DNA from: Paragonimus westermani
Lineage: Eukaryota > Platyhelminthes > Trematoda > Plagiorchiida > Troglotrematidae
Direction: 5' to 3'
Assembly (NCBI GenBank): GCA_008508345.1
Contig: QNGE01000753.1
Span: 56,753-120,752, forward strand
Length of the DNA stretch: 64,000 nucleotides
The position numbers were made by a program, and so were the translations under genes. Positions within the stretch are counted from its first letter, which is position 1, and every line of letters begins with the position of its first letter. The notes beneath the pieces were generated by a model. It had not been told where the DNA came from. It saw only the letters and a program-made list of their open reading frames with translations, and ran no database searches. Of the stretch, positions 44,301 through 59,300 are shown piece by piece.

Positions 44301-47300
44301 CGCTCTTCTTCTTGTGCGGCTAGCCCACTAGTTCTGAAGGCCTCCTTGCATGAGTTGAGATTACTACCGAAGTGTAACTTTCTACCCTGCAGTTAGCCAT
44401 ATCTGATGAACGTCTTTATATGATCCTGTTGTCATAACATCTCCCGTAGTAAGTTCATCTGCCAACTGTTTACCACATTTTTCTATGAGCATAGGATTGT
44501 ACAATGTTGCATTTTCCTAGCGCTTCAGATGTGGCTCGAACTGGCCAGCCAAATTTGTAAGTTCTCGCCCACTGACTGCTCTTTGACGTCACCTTACTTC
44601 GAGGGTTAAATGAGTATAGAGCACTGAGATTCATAAGATATTGATGGGATGGATGCAGCCTAACTCCCGGACAATCACAACCCGGCACTCTCGAGCATTT
44701 GAATGGTATGCGTTCGGGTTATTCGTGATTTATTCAATCTCATATGCGTACCGATCTGCTAAACGATGAACGAAAACTGTGGGTTGATTAAAAAAAATAC
44801 GTGTTTCGAAAAAAGAAAAGATTACAACCATGCAAATCGCAGTATGCCAAAAACAGTCCAGAATTTCACATCGAACATGATTGTCATCACCAAATGCGTT
44901 GAACGTCCGTCATCTCCAAGTTGCTGTCATTAACGAGCGAAACAAAAACTGAAGATCAACGAAACCATTTTTCAGTGGTTTGAACAAAAGCTGCCACGCA
45001 CCTTTCTTGTTTGTACAATCATATCCAGAATGCTTGGTCAACTCGTCCAATAATTACTATTTAGCTATCCGATACCAACAAAAAAAGGAACGTACATCAG
45101 AGTCAAATCCTGCTATTTGACTAACACCAACTCCCACCGAACCTGTACCAAGCTTTCTGACATTAAGCTGACAATTTTTACCCTAACCAGCTCCACTAAG
45201 CAATCCTTAGATTCAAGGTTTGCCGTCCTTGTTTAAGCATCATGCTAAATGAGCACCGTGGACTCCACTACCAAGTTGACACCCTCCGAAGGTCGATCTG
45301 GAAAACCAACTGATCCGTTTGACGTAAGCATGTGAAAAATTGTTTTTGTCTTTACAGGCTTGACAACCAGAATTGTATAAACTGTTAGTTAACTAGTGCG
45401 ATGGTGAATAATCGAAAAGAGACTGTTCGCCAAACCAAATTTTGCTCCCAAATATGAAAACAGTGAGCTTGTAAGAAAATAGAGCAAGAGACTTCAGACC
45501 ACGTGTTCGCTAGCAGTTACAAAACTGTTCTTCCAAATTCTGAGTTTCACTGATCGTGGCACAGGGGAGGTCAAGTATCCGCACTAACTTCCGCTGACTG
45601 CAGAGACAAGAGTTGAAAAAAAAACATGCGACCGGCTCAGAACAAGCGCTTTATGACGCGCCACACATCAAGTGTTAAATATGAGGAATCTGAGAGTCAA
45701 CAGACAAACTTGTTACGTTATGCACTGTGTTCACTATATCGCTGGACACCTATGTTCAATTTCAGTTTGGTTAATTATTCATTTGTCTGCCTATCTACTT
45801 ATTTATTTATTTATTTGTATACTACACATGAACGGACAATGTCCCAAACTTTGGAATGTGACAGATTTTAGAGTGCAGCACTTTTTCAATTGCCGAAGGA
45901 ATGTGAATTTTCCCAGACTCGAGCGTAGCTTAAGTGTTAGTTGAATAACACACCTTCCAGTAAATTAACAATACGAAAGGGAAAACGCAGAATTTCTGCG
46001 TAGAACCAACCTCGAAAAGTGCATTGTAGGTGAGCATAGAGATGCTCTCCGAAAACTGGCTCAAGCGATCCGCGAGCATAGTGAACAGATGATACCGCTC
46101 CATGAGGTCATTGCGTTTTCTAAAAAGTAAAATACATGATACGTTAGAAGGTGAGAAAGAGAACGATACAACTGACTGCCAACTCATGTGGGATACTCTA
46201 AGGTAGGTTTAAATGATAATCATATGTAGTCGCAAAGGGATGGGTAGCACAACGTTTGTGCAAACGTTATTCTGATGAACAAATCAGAGAACTATCTATA
46301 TTAGCGATGAAAATAGCAACACTCCTCAAGTTTGTATATAGTTATCTGGGATGCATAATTCATAGGAAATGGAGTAGCGAGATGGTTCACTAGTACAGGT
46401 TTCGAAAAACTCTAAATAACTAATCGATTGAGCAAAAAATGAAAACGCACGCAAGATGAGTATCCGATGCCATGTGAGGGGTTACTTACGCTATCACGGA
46501 TAGGATGTTTACTACACCACTCATCGCTGGTTGGAAACCTTACCTGAGACGGTAGCTGGCACGGTCGTTGACATGCCCGTATTAAAACGATTTTCGACAC
46601 TTCAACAATATTTTACTGACCTCACGTCTTCTGTTTGAGAAGTGTTCTCTGATCGTCGTCTCGGTGAACGGAAGTTTGAACTACAGCGCAAAAAGCCTGG
46701 TTCGCATCTGGAGATATACTCATACAACCACTCGTGATGTCGCAGTTCTAATGTTCACTGTCTATGTTGTACGACCACTAACTGTCTGTTTCTTTCTATA
46801 TGCCTCGAGGGGTCAGAAGGATTTTGAACTACGTGAATACCTACATGATGTTTCAGTCACACGTAAAAAGTTATCTGGATATAATGGCGGCTGACAGCAC
46901 ACTAATGCCCAAAAGGGATACCCAAATCTTATAACTTCATAGTATCATTACTTACGTAAATAATATAACTTACGTACAAGCAAAGCTTGACAATTCCATG
47001 CAAGAAATTCATAGATTATATGTCTTTTTTCATTGCTGTCACCGGAACGTAGCTTAAGTTTGATATAAGTATCAATACATTGTGAAGAACGCACTACTCT
47101 TCTGATTTCACAGCAAATGAAGAATTCGTCGGTTTTGCAGACAAAAACCAATATAGTCAAAGTAAGTGGAGAGGGGTAACTTGGTGGGCACAATCACAGC
47201 CTTTGGCTTAGGAATACGACTAACAAGGAAAACGAACGAACACAGTTTGCAATTCACTAGGAACAGATGAGTAGGCTCCTGCGCCCTTCAAATGTGCTCT

Positions 47301-50300
47301 AGTTATCCAGGGGTTCCCTATGCATACTCGTTTAAGGTGAGGAACGTGGAAGGTCAAGCCTAGAAGATAGGTAAACGTAATGACTGAACTCTTATGGAGA
47401 AATGTCTATAAAGCAGGAGATTACTTGCATGTAATCATCTGTCTCTACTGGAAATCACCAATCGGTAAGCAGCCCTTAGTCCTCTCAAAAGGTGTTCAAA
47501 ATTATTCTAGTTACCTAGCACAATCTCCGTAAAAGTTTGGGCAGATAGTGATTATGGTGATTCGTGAATAAACAACAGGGATCACTATCAATTCTAATTT
47601 TCAGACGTATCCGTAGGTATCATGACCCGGGCCGCCGTTCAGTCAACTGTCACATGTGAACAACTCATGCCGCACGAACTCAGCAGTAAAACCAAATGAG
47701 TAACACAGCCTAGGATGAGGTAGGATGAAATTCCATGCAGAAAGTTCAACCAGAGTTGCTGCATTACCGACTCGCTCAGCCCGCACTAGAGATTGTGAAG
47801 CTTCAATAACCGACCTACGGTATTGAAATAAATGATGACTGCATATGGACCTAAACAACAAACGGTGATGGGTTTGTTCCAGAGGACTTAAAGCAAAATC
47901 ACATCGAACACTGGGATGAGAGATCATCGACGCACCAACAACACTCCCCTTGTAGGCCGAACGGAACTGCTGACGAAGGATGTTCTACAGAACGGCCACA
48001 TACGAATTATCGTTCAGAAAAAAGTTGTTGATCGAGTAAACATTCGAAACACACTAAGAAGAAACCAAATGTACCACTATTAGTTGTCACGCCATCTACA
48101 GAAGACCTAGCATAGCAACCGAGACTGCCCATCATGCAGCTCAATCATGTATACGGTTCTGCCTACATACATCATCATTGCACCACCTCACTCAAAGACA
48201 GAAAACGATTCACCCACAGTTTGTACCATTGTTGAATTGAGAATAAGAAGGCGCCATATTGTCAGAGACAAGTTCATTCTCACTAACAATATGCGAGTAT
48301 CGCTCTGTCTAGACAAACAGCGATGTCATCAAGGGCTTTTCAAGCATGATTGTTGATAACCCAATGTGACACACATCCCAGCGTTTCGTGAGAAGTAAGC
48401 GGGAAGTCTAATTGGTGTATCTTAAACACCACTCATATTCAGTGTATCAGTCAGCTTACTTCGGAAAGAAGTGATCTGAAGTTGACTTCGGGTAGATATT
48501 CGGAGATTACTCGACCAAAGCGACAAACCAATTCACATAACGACAGATAAGAACAGTTCCTCGTGGCAGAAAATCATGCGAATTGACTCACGACAGTTTG
48601 CTCTGTTGCAGGTGAAAACCAATCAGTTTGATTGCGTAGATACGATTGTGTTCATCGTTCGATGTGAGTAGTTTGAATGCCACGTGTAGACCATTATTGC
48701 GCATGAATACCGGCCCGATGGTGTCGGGATGGGCCACGACGAGCGTGACGAACAGGTAGAGGACATCATGCAGATTTTCGTCCTGAAAAAATAATTCAGG
48801 TGAGAGGAAAACTATGAAAACTGACCAAATAGGTCAAGGGAATCATTGTTTCACAGATAAGCAAGGTGGAAGGATGTTATAATTTCGATAATTTTGGAAG
48901 TTCAATTTTTCGGATTACAAAACGACCGCTAACATGCGACTCGCTGGATTGCACGTCGGACAGATAAAGTGGGCCGACAAAGAAACAGATAAAGAAAACT
49001 CCAAATGATCAGGATACGAAATGGCTATTGGGCGATGACAGTTTGAATCCTTAGAACTGAACTATATACAAGTGAGAAAGAGGTTTGAGTACGGTTAGTG
49101 ATGTCATACAAACAAGAGCTTAGAATCCACACAGGATGAACAGAGTGGGCATGCTCACAGCCGTTAAAAAAAACTTCCACCACGAATTGTCCACTGTGAT
49201 TTATAACTAACAGTATTATTGCGCATGATGCAATAGAGCGAGAGAGAGTTATAGCGTCCGCACCGTATGCAGTATGCTTCCGTGTAATACAAAGCAACAG
49301 GTAGACGAAAAACTATCGGGTTGCTCAAACCTAGGTACGGGCGGTTACAGCCACAGAGGTTCGAAATTGGCGTGCATGTGATTTTTCTTCGAGTATTGCT
49401 GTCACCGACCGACAGCGCATGATGTCACTGAAGGCACAAACAGAATGAGAACCCTAGTATGATGGTGATGTTTAATAATGTCAGTGTCCCAAGTGGCATG
49501 CAACGAATTAAACCATACATGAATGTTTGAAGTTTCGCGCCTATGCACGACAGTGGGGTGTAGAGGTGCTTACATATCCGAAAAATTCTAATGAAGGCGT
49601 CAAGGCGCCTGCCTCTTTTAACCAACTTCAACTTGGTTGACTTTAGACGCTAGATTTTCATCACCATGGTCATGAGGTACCTGGCGTTATATATCCATTT
49701 AATTCACTGAAAACACTAGACATCGAGAAGCCTCGTTAAGTCAACACAATATCAAACACACAAAAGCATGTGAGTCGATTAACTCAACAGCACGACACAA
49801 CAAATTCCAACCTAATCGAAATGGTTACAAGTCAATCTGGCCAACTATTTGTTGGTATTCGTTTCATCCGGAGTGACTGTGCATACAGGTACGCTGCTAA
49901 ACAGACTGACACCAGAACCATCTGTACACAGACTAGCTTACCTCCTGTACAGTCATGAAATAACTGAACAACGCCTGCATTTCCGCGTCCAAACACACGC
50001 CCAGGCGGATAATCAATTGTCTGATGTAAATGAGCAGATTGGCGCGCAGTTTGAGAACGTCTTGTGGATTGGATAGCGGCAGATGATCTGTATTGCAAGT
50101 TAGGAAATATGATCAAATGGATAGGTGGGAATTTGACTGATGCGCAGTAAAGAAAAAGACAAGAAGTAGTTAATTAGATGTATTAAAGTATATACGCAAG
50201 GCCCCTTAGCATAACTCAGACAGCTGAATAACAGAGCGTAATCGTAACAAACAAGTTACATGCGGGATCGTCGGTAAAAGCCTGCCCAAATGAAAAGACG

Positions 50301-53300
50301 TACCAGTGGTTCTTAGTTGAAATCCACTGCGTGATCGAGGATCAGTGAGAGAATAGTAGTACTTCAAGGTGTAGATTGACTGCAGAACCGTAGTGGTACG
50401 ATTAACACATCCGTGTCGAACAACGTTGGGAAGAAACTCAGCGGCCAGAAATTGATACAGCTGATCCTGCACCTGAAAGAAACAAGAGGATATGAGGGGG
50501 ACAAACGAAGAATTAACGATAAAACAACCGGTTCGCCACTTCGCTGGAAAGAAAGGAGGAAACCCGCACTTGACAACCAGTCATTTGATCTATACACATT
50601 TTCAAAAACTAAGCATAGAAAAGGTGGATAAGGCAGGCAAGGGAACAGTAAAAAGCAGGCAGTTAATCCACAGTGAACATAATCACGGGGACCAAACAAG
50701 GTCGCAAAAATGATCGGTTGTCCAGGTGATCGTATTCCTCAGTTTCGGGCAAGCTTGGTGGCCAACAGTGTTTGCTGGGAATAAAAAAAACTCTTAACAT
50801 TTAGTTGTATATTTTAGAAAAGTAACCGTTTTGAAAGGGCACAAATCTGAACTGCCACAACTCATGATCCACCATGAACCTTTCCAGATGGATAGTGAAG
50901 CGAGCCGCTGCATAGCAATCTGATAGACAAATCGGTAACTGTATGGGGCAACCGAACTGTAAACTAGGATCTTACATAGGGAATCAATCTTCAAACCCGT
51001 ACTTGTGATCAGTCTTGTTGAAAAAAACCGTATTCAGCCAAAATATACACAGGAATGTCAACGGCTGCAATAATTTGTAAATCGGCACAAGCCAATGTGG
51101 TACCTCAGTGTTGCAAAACGTAATTATTACAAGTTTACTAGACTGATTGTTAAGCGTGTACAGAAGAAAAGAGTCAACTACTTACCAGGCTGATACATTC
51201 GAAAGACATGTTCAGTTAAGTGATCCCGTACCGAGTAGAATGAGACAATAATAGACCCAGTTTGTATAGACAGTAAATAAAACTTATACATACATACTGG
51301 TTGGCGGCATCCGGTTCGGATTAGCCTGTCATAACGACCGAAGCCAAAGGACGCCTGCGCTTAACCATCACCGCAAGTGGCTTATATTGCAACAATTGCG
51401 GTGTATACCCAAAGGAATAAGACCGGAGATGTGTGAGTGACGCCTTTTGTCGAGCCGGTCAATGCTGGTTAGGAAATCGATAGGCCAGCTCCGAACTGAA
51501 ACCTCTGTCTCTCGAGAAATTGAAAATATAACGCAAGAAACATTCCATTATAAGAGTACATGTTAGTGCGCACATGGTTGACGGCATCCGGTTCGAAATA
51601 GCCTCACAATGACTGAATCCAAAGGAATATATACATATATACATGCATATACACATATATACAGCTTAAAACCGTACCCATGAGTACTATGACGTGGGCT
51701 GCCGTTGGCCTTGACAGTATTGCACGAAATGGTGCACTAACAAGCACGGAAACTAACAGGGAGGACAATGAAAATTCGTGAAGGAGAAAAGTCGGTGAAC
51801 TATTAGATACAGGTCCGATACTGACTGTGACATACTGCGATGCCAGACATGGTTACTAGTGAGTGCAGTGGGTGCTTGCGAACTTTCTGATTCTAGCACG
51901 TACCACCTACCATCATCGATCAGCGGAATGGAGAGGGTTTCCATGGCCTTTGACCACACCATCTTGATGCCTCCTTGCAGCTTCGCATTTTACAATGCGC
52001 GATGAGACAGACGTCTCGTCAGCATACGGAATACATGGCCCAGCCAACGTCGGCCGATTACCCACACCACCTGTTATCGGTTGCAAACTCGCACGTTTTC
52101 AAAATACGCGTCGACGAACTGTTGCGTTGCCCACGAGGTCGTCACATTTAATATAGGCTCACTGATCCGCAGAGCAAAACCGAGAGCACATGTGCACTCT
52201 AAGCTTGCCTTTTAATCAACAGTCGTACGCCCTTGTGCGGCCACAAATATCGAACGTCAGTTAACTCATTACGAGCTTTTGTTATCATCATAGACATGTC
52301 AATAGCACTGCAAGCTAACGAGATGATGAGACCTGAGTAGATGAGGCGATCAAAAGTCACTAGCGGCTTTTCTGAAGTAACAAAGACAGAGTCTAAGGAG
52401 ACCAAATCTTCTAGAAACGCTTAGGCTTTGAAGATAAAAAGTGCACACTATATAATTTGGCCAATTTAACACGTTCTGTGTAGTCACCATAGAAACTAAG
52501 TGGGGTAATATCATCTGGATAGTCAATATCGGTCAGTTTATCACCTAGCAAAAGCTCCACTCAGAGCTTGCGAAGACCATTTTCAGAATACCGTCTCCCA
52601 TGCAGCTGAGGAGGAAGTGGCATACTGGACACTCACGTCGAACGCCACTTGGATTGGAGAACGACTCAGACAGTTGTTCATAAATGCGTACTTCTTACTC
52701 AGAGCTGACGCACAACGACTTAAATAAACTGGAATACTTCACTGGAATTCCTCTACGGCGAAAGAAACCGACAGAACCAAGACCGTTGGTTCAGAAAAGA
52801 GGCACTGAAGCTTCAATGTCTGTATCGCATTGGAGGTAGGATCGACACACCTGCGACCAGGTCAGAAATTCGTATATGGTGCTCTCCGTGGTTCACAGGC
52901 CACGCATCACCAGCCTGGTGAGCACCATGGATGTAACAAGGATACCACATAAGGTTCTGGTAATTCTTTAGATGGTGGGAATGACCGGATAAACACCAGT
53001 CATAACAAACCTATTCAGACTCTTACGATGAGCAGAGGGCTACGGCCAGTTCCGACAACAACCTTTCAATGCCACCTTTGAAAAGAGCTACAGAAAGGTA
53101 TGGGCCTAGATTTTCAACAAGACAGGCTATTGCGCGTATTATGGGGTGAGTGTGAGCGAATTGCCGCAGCTTCTGTGATTGCTAATAAACCACTTTTGGC
53201 CTGCTTCAATTGCATCCCACAGAGCCCATAGATCTGCCTTAATGAATCGGTCAGAGTGACCAAGTGGCTTGCTTCAAACAAATGCATAGCAACCGTAGAT

Positions 53301-56300
53301 GAACGAGTCTTCGAGTTGGCCACATGCGATGATGCACCCAGGTGTGTTCAGATAATCGCTGTGATGCGCGGCCTATGTAGCCCATTCCACAGGACTAAGC
53401 TTTAAATCCAGTTAGTTTTCCGAAACATAACTGTCCGACATGTCACAATTAGATATACCATCTCCATCGATTATAACCAAATGACTTGCCTGGGTCAGCA
53501 GAACTGTCCAGCCTATCCATCAAGTCACCGTGACAAATCGTAAATCTGTGAACCACTTTTCTCACATGTAGCCTTACTAGCACCTCAATGATGACTAAAG
53601 TGGCCACGAATTATGGAGAACAGCGTTCGACCAGTCTTCAACAAAAATGTCTCTTCCAGCTCTTTGCCTCGCTCATCTAAAGCAGCTCCAAGGTATTTAT
53701 CCACTGTTTCCAAGTTTACGTTTCAACTCATTTCAGCCATACACACATAATGAGTCAATAAGGATCAATCGAAGTTTGCTCACAAACTCTGTCGAGCAGG
53801 TAGAGATGCACTTTTGTTGTGCCTGTGATGTTCTCCTGAGACAGACCTCTTCGGACAAGTCTTCATAGCTGACAATGCATGGTTCGGTTGCACAAGACAA
53901 TCTCCATGTGACACCGCCTCTGTACTGGACTGCGCAAATCGATATGCAGGGTCCGTGAGGTGCACATAATGGCGACGGCCTATTTCCGTTGTCAGTGCAC
54001 TTCTCCCAAACACAAAAACGTCACCCAGCTGGTTGTCTTCCGAAGAAGATCGAGCTGTATGTTCGCGTAACCATCAGGTATAATGATATCCGATGATTCA
54101 ATGTGACTTGGATGATCACCATAGAAGGGAATCTTTCCAGTATCTCATCAACCGTTTATTGAGATATACGCAGATATAGCAAATAAACAATATCCTTCTG
54201 GTCTTTGTCGACAAACTTTGATTGAAACCATAAGTCCGGTAGCACATAAATGATCATTCACTGAAATCCAATGGAGCGTGTTTTGCTCTATCTTCGGGTT
54301 CAGTACGATCCCCATTCGAGACTGGCAACGATAGTCAGCTTTAACGACATTAAAAGTTGTACAAACAATAAATGCTGACACATTGCATTGTCCAAACATG
54401 AATTCAAGTGAATGACAGTGCCAGGATCTTAGGTAAGCATTTCGGAGATAGAGCATATGTCCAGGCCCGGAAACCATGGTTTTTTCCACAGCGGTTTTCC
54501 GACCTGATTGTAGAAGAGTCCGAGTAGTAAAGCCGCCAATGTCCGCCAGTTAGCTTGGTTTTATCAAGTGAAATGAAGTAAGGAAGTGAAGGTGCATGGG
54601 TTGGTTTATTGTGGCACGGATAAATTTGGACAATTTTTACCCGCTTATGCAATAAGGGGAGGGAGGTAGCTTGTGCGACCTCAACGGAAGCTCGTGGCTC
54701 AACAGCATGGCTTGTGACATGAAAAGAAAACGTGTTCTTGGGGGGACCCAACCAGAACATATAACTCAAAAACCTGGTCTGTGAAGTAGAATGACACAAT
54801 TTTCTTGGAGTACCTAACCCGAAAGCAATGACTCAAAGGTCTGACTCACGTGGCAATGAATGGTCGGCCCAGCCCGGCGACACAGTGAATAAGACACTGG
54901 TATCCGGTTTCAATTGTTGCTGCACGCACCAGATACACTCGACGTCGCATCAATCTTCCGGAGAGTAATTTAGGTTTCTCGACTGTACCGAAGAGTACGC
55001 CAAAGATTATGATCCAGTGGTCGAGCGATTGGAATGCTATCTGTCTCAGGATAGCTTTCTTGGCTCAGCTCTACTGTATACGCGAGAGAGCAATGTCGCG
55101 GTTATAAAGACAGTTCTGGCAAGATCGTGCACCATCACTTAAACATTCCAATGCAGTCACAAAGGTGTGTGACACACAATCCTGAATGTAACTGCTTTCC
55201 GTCTAGCTTCTCCTCGGTTTTTCTGACTAAGTTAGACCTGAAAGAGTCAAACCCATACTAGTGTGGCTCTCCGAATAAACGCAGAAGACGAGCACGAATA
55301 ACAAGTTAAGGTAGCAGCAGTAATGATGTTGTATGTATGAGCGAGTTTATTTGCGGAAACCTGGGTCATGGTAGCTTTCTACTTTTTCTTTTTTTCAGCA
55401 CTATATGATGGTGGTTCTGTTTGGTGTTCGCCCCAAATGTAGCTTCTTGTTCCTTTTTTAATCTTATCTAGAGTGCACTATTACATAACCTTATTTTGGA
55501 ATTTCTTCCCCTATATTTTCAAAATCCTACTATCCAGCTTAAATCTTACCATCGGAATCTCTTCATTTTTGTTTCCGAGAAACAGGAGTTTCAGTTCCAC
55601 ACTCGTCTATCATCAGACTCACCAGCGTTGGTAGCCCGGTTACAAAAAGGCTTCCACTCACGCCGTCTGACCTTATTCCTTTGGGTTTACACTGGATACG
55701 AGGTATGTGAAAGGGACTGCAAGTGGTGAAGCGGAAGCCCCTGACCTTTTCTGCTACCTTGGCGTGGTGGTCAGGCTTGCATGCTGTTTTGATCCGGAGG
55801 GCTGTGCTGACTAGGACTTCGGTTCTCGCGGGTTCAACCTTGTCAGATTGGCCGAAGGGGAGCAGCCAGACAAAAAGCAGATGCGTGCGTTTTCTGTGCG
55901 TGGCGTGTTTGGCGAGATGCTTGTTTTTGCCTGGACTGCTTGTCTGATTGCTAGGATCGTGTGTACAGTTTTACTGTTCCTCTGAGTGAGTACTGGACTT
56001 GTTTTAATATGGCTGCCGATCCCCTCCTTGGTGGTTGATGCTGTTGCGTCTGCGTGTGTGTGAGACAGCTGCTGTCCTGCGGTACAGGCTTTTCAGCCAA
56101 AGGCTTTGGTTAAGGGCCCTAATCGCTCTCCTGCACAGGTCTGAGCGTCCTTGCAGTATCCGAAGCCCATACAAACAATGATAGTGGAAAATAAACTGAA
56201 AACTATACTGCACCGGCTGTCGCGCAGGATAAACCGGGTCGCCCTATCTGCTGCACATGGCAGGGTGGATAGGCGAAAATGTGCTACTGCCAAACACTCA

Positions 56301-59300
56301 CCCTCATACGTCCCCCCAATCCCGAGCCCCCGAGCAGACAATGCTCAATTATGTTTCAGTGCCCAGAAGACCAACTGGAGACAGGTCCGGGGACGTAAGA
56401 CGCTTACGATTGGGACGTGGAACGTGCGCACACCGCTGGATCGATGCAGCGCCACAGAACGACCGGAACGATGCACCGCCCTGATCGCGATGGAACTGCG
56501 TCGATATCGAATCGACGTAGCAGCCTTGAGTGAGACAAGGCTTGCAGACCAAGGTAAGTTGCGGGAAGCAGGCGCTGGCTACAGGTTCTACTGGATAGGT
56601 TACCCAACAGACAGTGTTCGAGAGCATGGTGTTTGTTTTGCAGTCGCTGATCGCATCGATGCTTTGATGATAGGCGAACCGCACAGCATCAGCCCTCGAA
56701 TGCTGTCGATGCGCCTGCGACTCGGTCGAGGTAAGTGTGCTACATATGTTAGTGTTTATGGTCCAACTATGTGTCACACTGATGATACAAAGAACCAGTT
56801 CTATGATCAGCTGTCCGCCACAATCCGGTCGGCGCCGGTGAGTGACCGACCGTTTGTTTTGGGTGACTTGAACGCTAGAGTTGGGCGCGACTCGGTAGCT
56901 TGGCCGGGAGTCCTCGGACCCTGCGGCATTGATTCAGTCAACGAGAACGGTGATCGTCTGCTGCACCTGTGTGCCACTCACGAGCTGGCTATTACGAACA
57001 CCCGATTCCAGCTGGATGCGAGCGACATCACGACGTGGACTCATCCACTAAGCGGTCACCACCATCTGCTTGACTACGTGATTGTGCGGCAGCGCGACAT
57101 TCGTGAGGTGCGCATCACGCGAGTGATGCGTGGCGCTGTATGTAGCACGGATCATAAGCTGGTCAGGACCAAATTTTTAATCCATGTACGCAAGTCCGTT
57201 TATTGTAGATCTTTTGGACAACGGCAGAAGCTGGATATCAGACGGTTGGAGAACTGGGAGACGAAGACTGCCTTTCAACGTGCAGTCGTCGCCCGTCTGC
57301 AAAACGTTCCTGTACCCACTACCCCCGAGGGTATGTGGCAACATCTGAAGGAACAGGTTATGGCAGCAGCCACCGGGACGAGAGGTGTGGAGCGCAAGAA
57401 ACGCCCGGACTGGTTCGATGACAACAACGTGGCTATCTCCAACTTGGTACGAGAGAAGAATGCCGCGTTCGCCACATCCACAATGAACCCGATCAATGGA
57501 GCGAAGAAAGCCACGTTCCGGAGGATCCGCCGTCAACTGGCTGAGCGTGTTCGCGGAATTAAGGACAACTGGTGGAGGAAACAGGGCGAGCGCATGCAGG
57601 GCTTCGCAGATCGTCGGCAACACAAGGAGTTTTACGATTCGCTTAAGGCGATCTTCGGTCCGTCTATCCAGTCTACTAAAGCACTGGTAGACGTGGACAC
57701 CGGTTGTTCTTGCAGCCAGCCGGAAGACATCATGGGAATATGGCGCAAACACTTCGGCAGCCTGTTAAACCGCCCTACTACAATTGATTGGGCGACTGTT
57801 AACAGTCTGCCGCAACAGGACGTCAAATCTTCGCTTGCTCTCGCCCCCGACTTGCTGGAGTTGCAGAGGGCGATTGGTCAACTGCGCAACGGGAAGGCTG
57901 CAGGCGAGGATGGGCTGCCAGGTGAGATCCTGAAGAATGGCGGTCCGGCGTTGGAACGCGCTTTGCTCCAGCTGGTTCACTCCATTTGGGAGCACCAGGC
58001 AATGCCGCAAGACGTCAAGGATGCCCTTATTGTACCCGTGTTCAAAGACAAGGGTAGCAAGCAGTGCACCGACAGCTACCAAGGTATCAGCCTTTTGAGC
58101 TGTGCAGGCAAGGTACTCGTCAGAATCCTCCTAAACCGAATGAACGCGACCGTTTTGGAGGAGAATGTTCCCGAGGAGCAGTGTGGATTCCGGGCGTGTC
58201 AGAGTACGATCGACCTGGTGTTTGCTGCTCGACAGCTTCAGGAGAAGTGCCGAGAACGGAATCAGCCCTTGTATGCCCTGTTCGTGGACTTCACCAAGGC
58301 GTTCGATTCCGTGAACCGCGAGGCGCTGTGGACGGTGCTTGGTAAGTTTGGATGTCCAGGTAAGTTCGTCAATATGGTTAGATTGTTGCATGTGGGGATG
58401 AAGGCGAAGGTGCAATCGTGTGGATCGACCTCTGATGATTTCGAAATCGTCACTGGCGTGAAGCAGATTTGTGTTCTAGCCCCAGCCATATTTAGCTAAT
58501 ATTTGATTGCGATGGTAACAGTTGCTTTTCAGAACTCTGGAGAGGATGGCATCGAGGTGGAGTACCGGAGGAACGGGCGCCTATTAAATATCCGACGTTT
58601 TGGCGCCCCAACCCGGCTACATACCTCAAGGATGCGCATGCTTCTGATCGCAGATGACAGCGCATTGCTAGCACACAGCGAAGAAGAGCTGCAACGACTG
58701 GCTACAGCCTTCGCTTCGGTAGCATCGAAGTTTGGATTAGACATCAACACAGGTAAGACGTTTTCGTTCTTTCAGCCTTCTCCTGGTGGAGGTTCTGCTT
58801 GTGTACCTCCACCCGAAATTCGCATCTCTGGGGACACTGTGAATGGCTGCGGAGATTTTGGCTACTTGGGTAGCAACTTGTCGACAGATTTGTCCGTGGA
58901 CCGCAGGCTGAGAGCGCATGTGGCAAAGGCTAGCGCTGCTTTCGGACGTCTTGAAAGGCGTGTCTGGAAGAATCAAAGCCTGAAGATGGCCATCAAGCTG
59001 TGTGTTTACTGCTCAATGGTGTTGTTTATACTGTTGTACAGCAGTGAGACGTGGTCATTGTATCAGCGGAACGTGAGCTATTTGAGCCGCTTCCATGTTC
59101 AGTGTCTGAAACGCATCTTCGGACGCCCGCCCAAAGGTTCAACGAGCAACTATTGGGGGGTCGCGAGCGGAAGCGTGCGATACGCAAAAGAACCATCGGT
59201 GCCATAGGTCGCGGTGACGTGACTATATGGCGTTGCGATGTGTGCGGCCGCGAATGCGTTAGCCGTTTTGGGTTAGTAGGCCACCAACGTACTCATAGCA

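Noticed and set aside
57177..57752. Minus-strand open frame of 191 codons inside the retrotransposon
   Set aside because: It is the antisense shadow of the EN-RT frame, which shows all the expected catalytic motifs.
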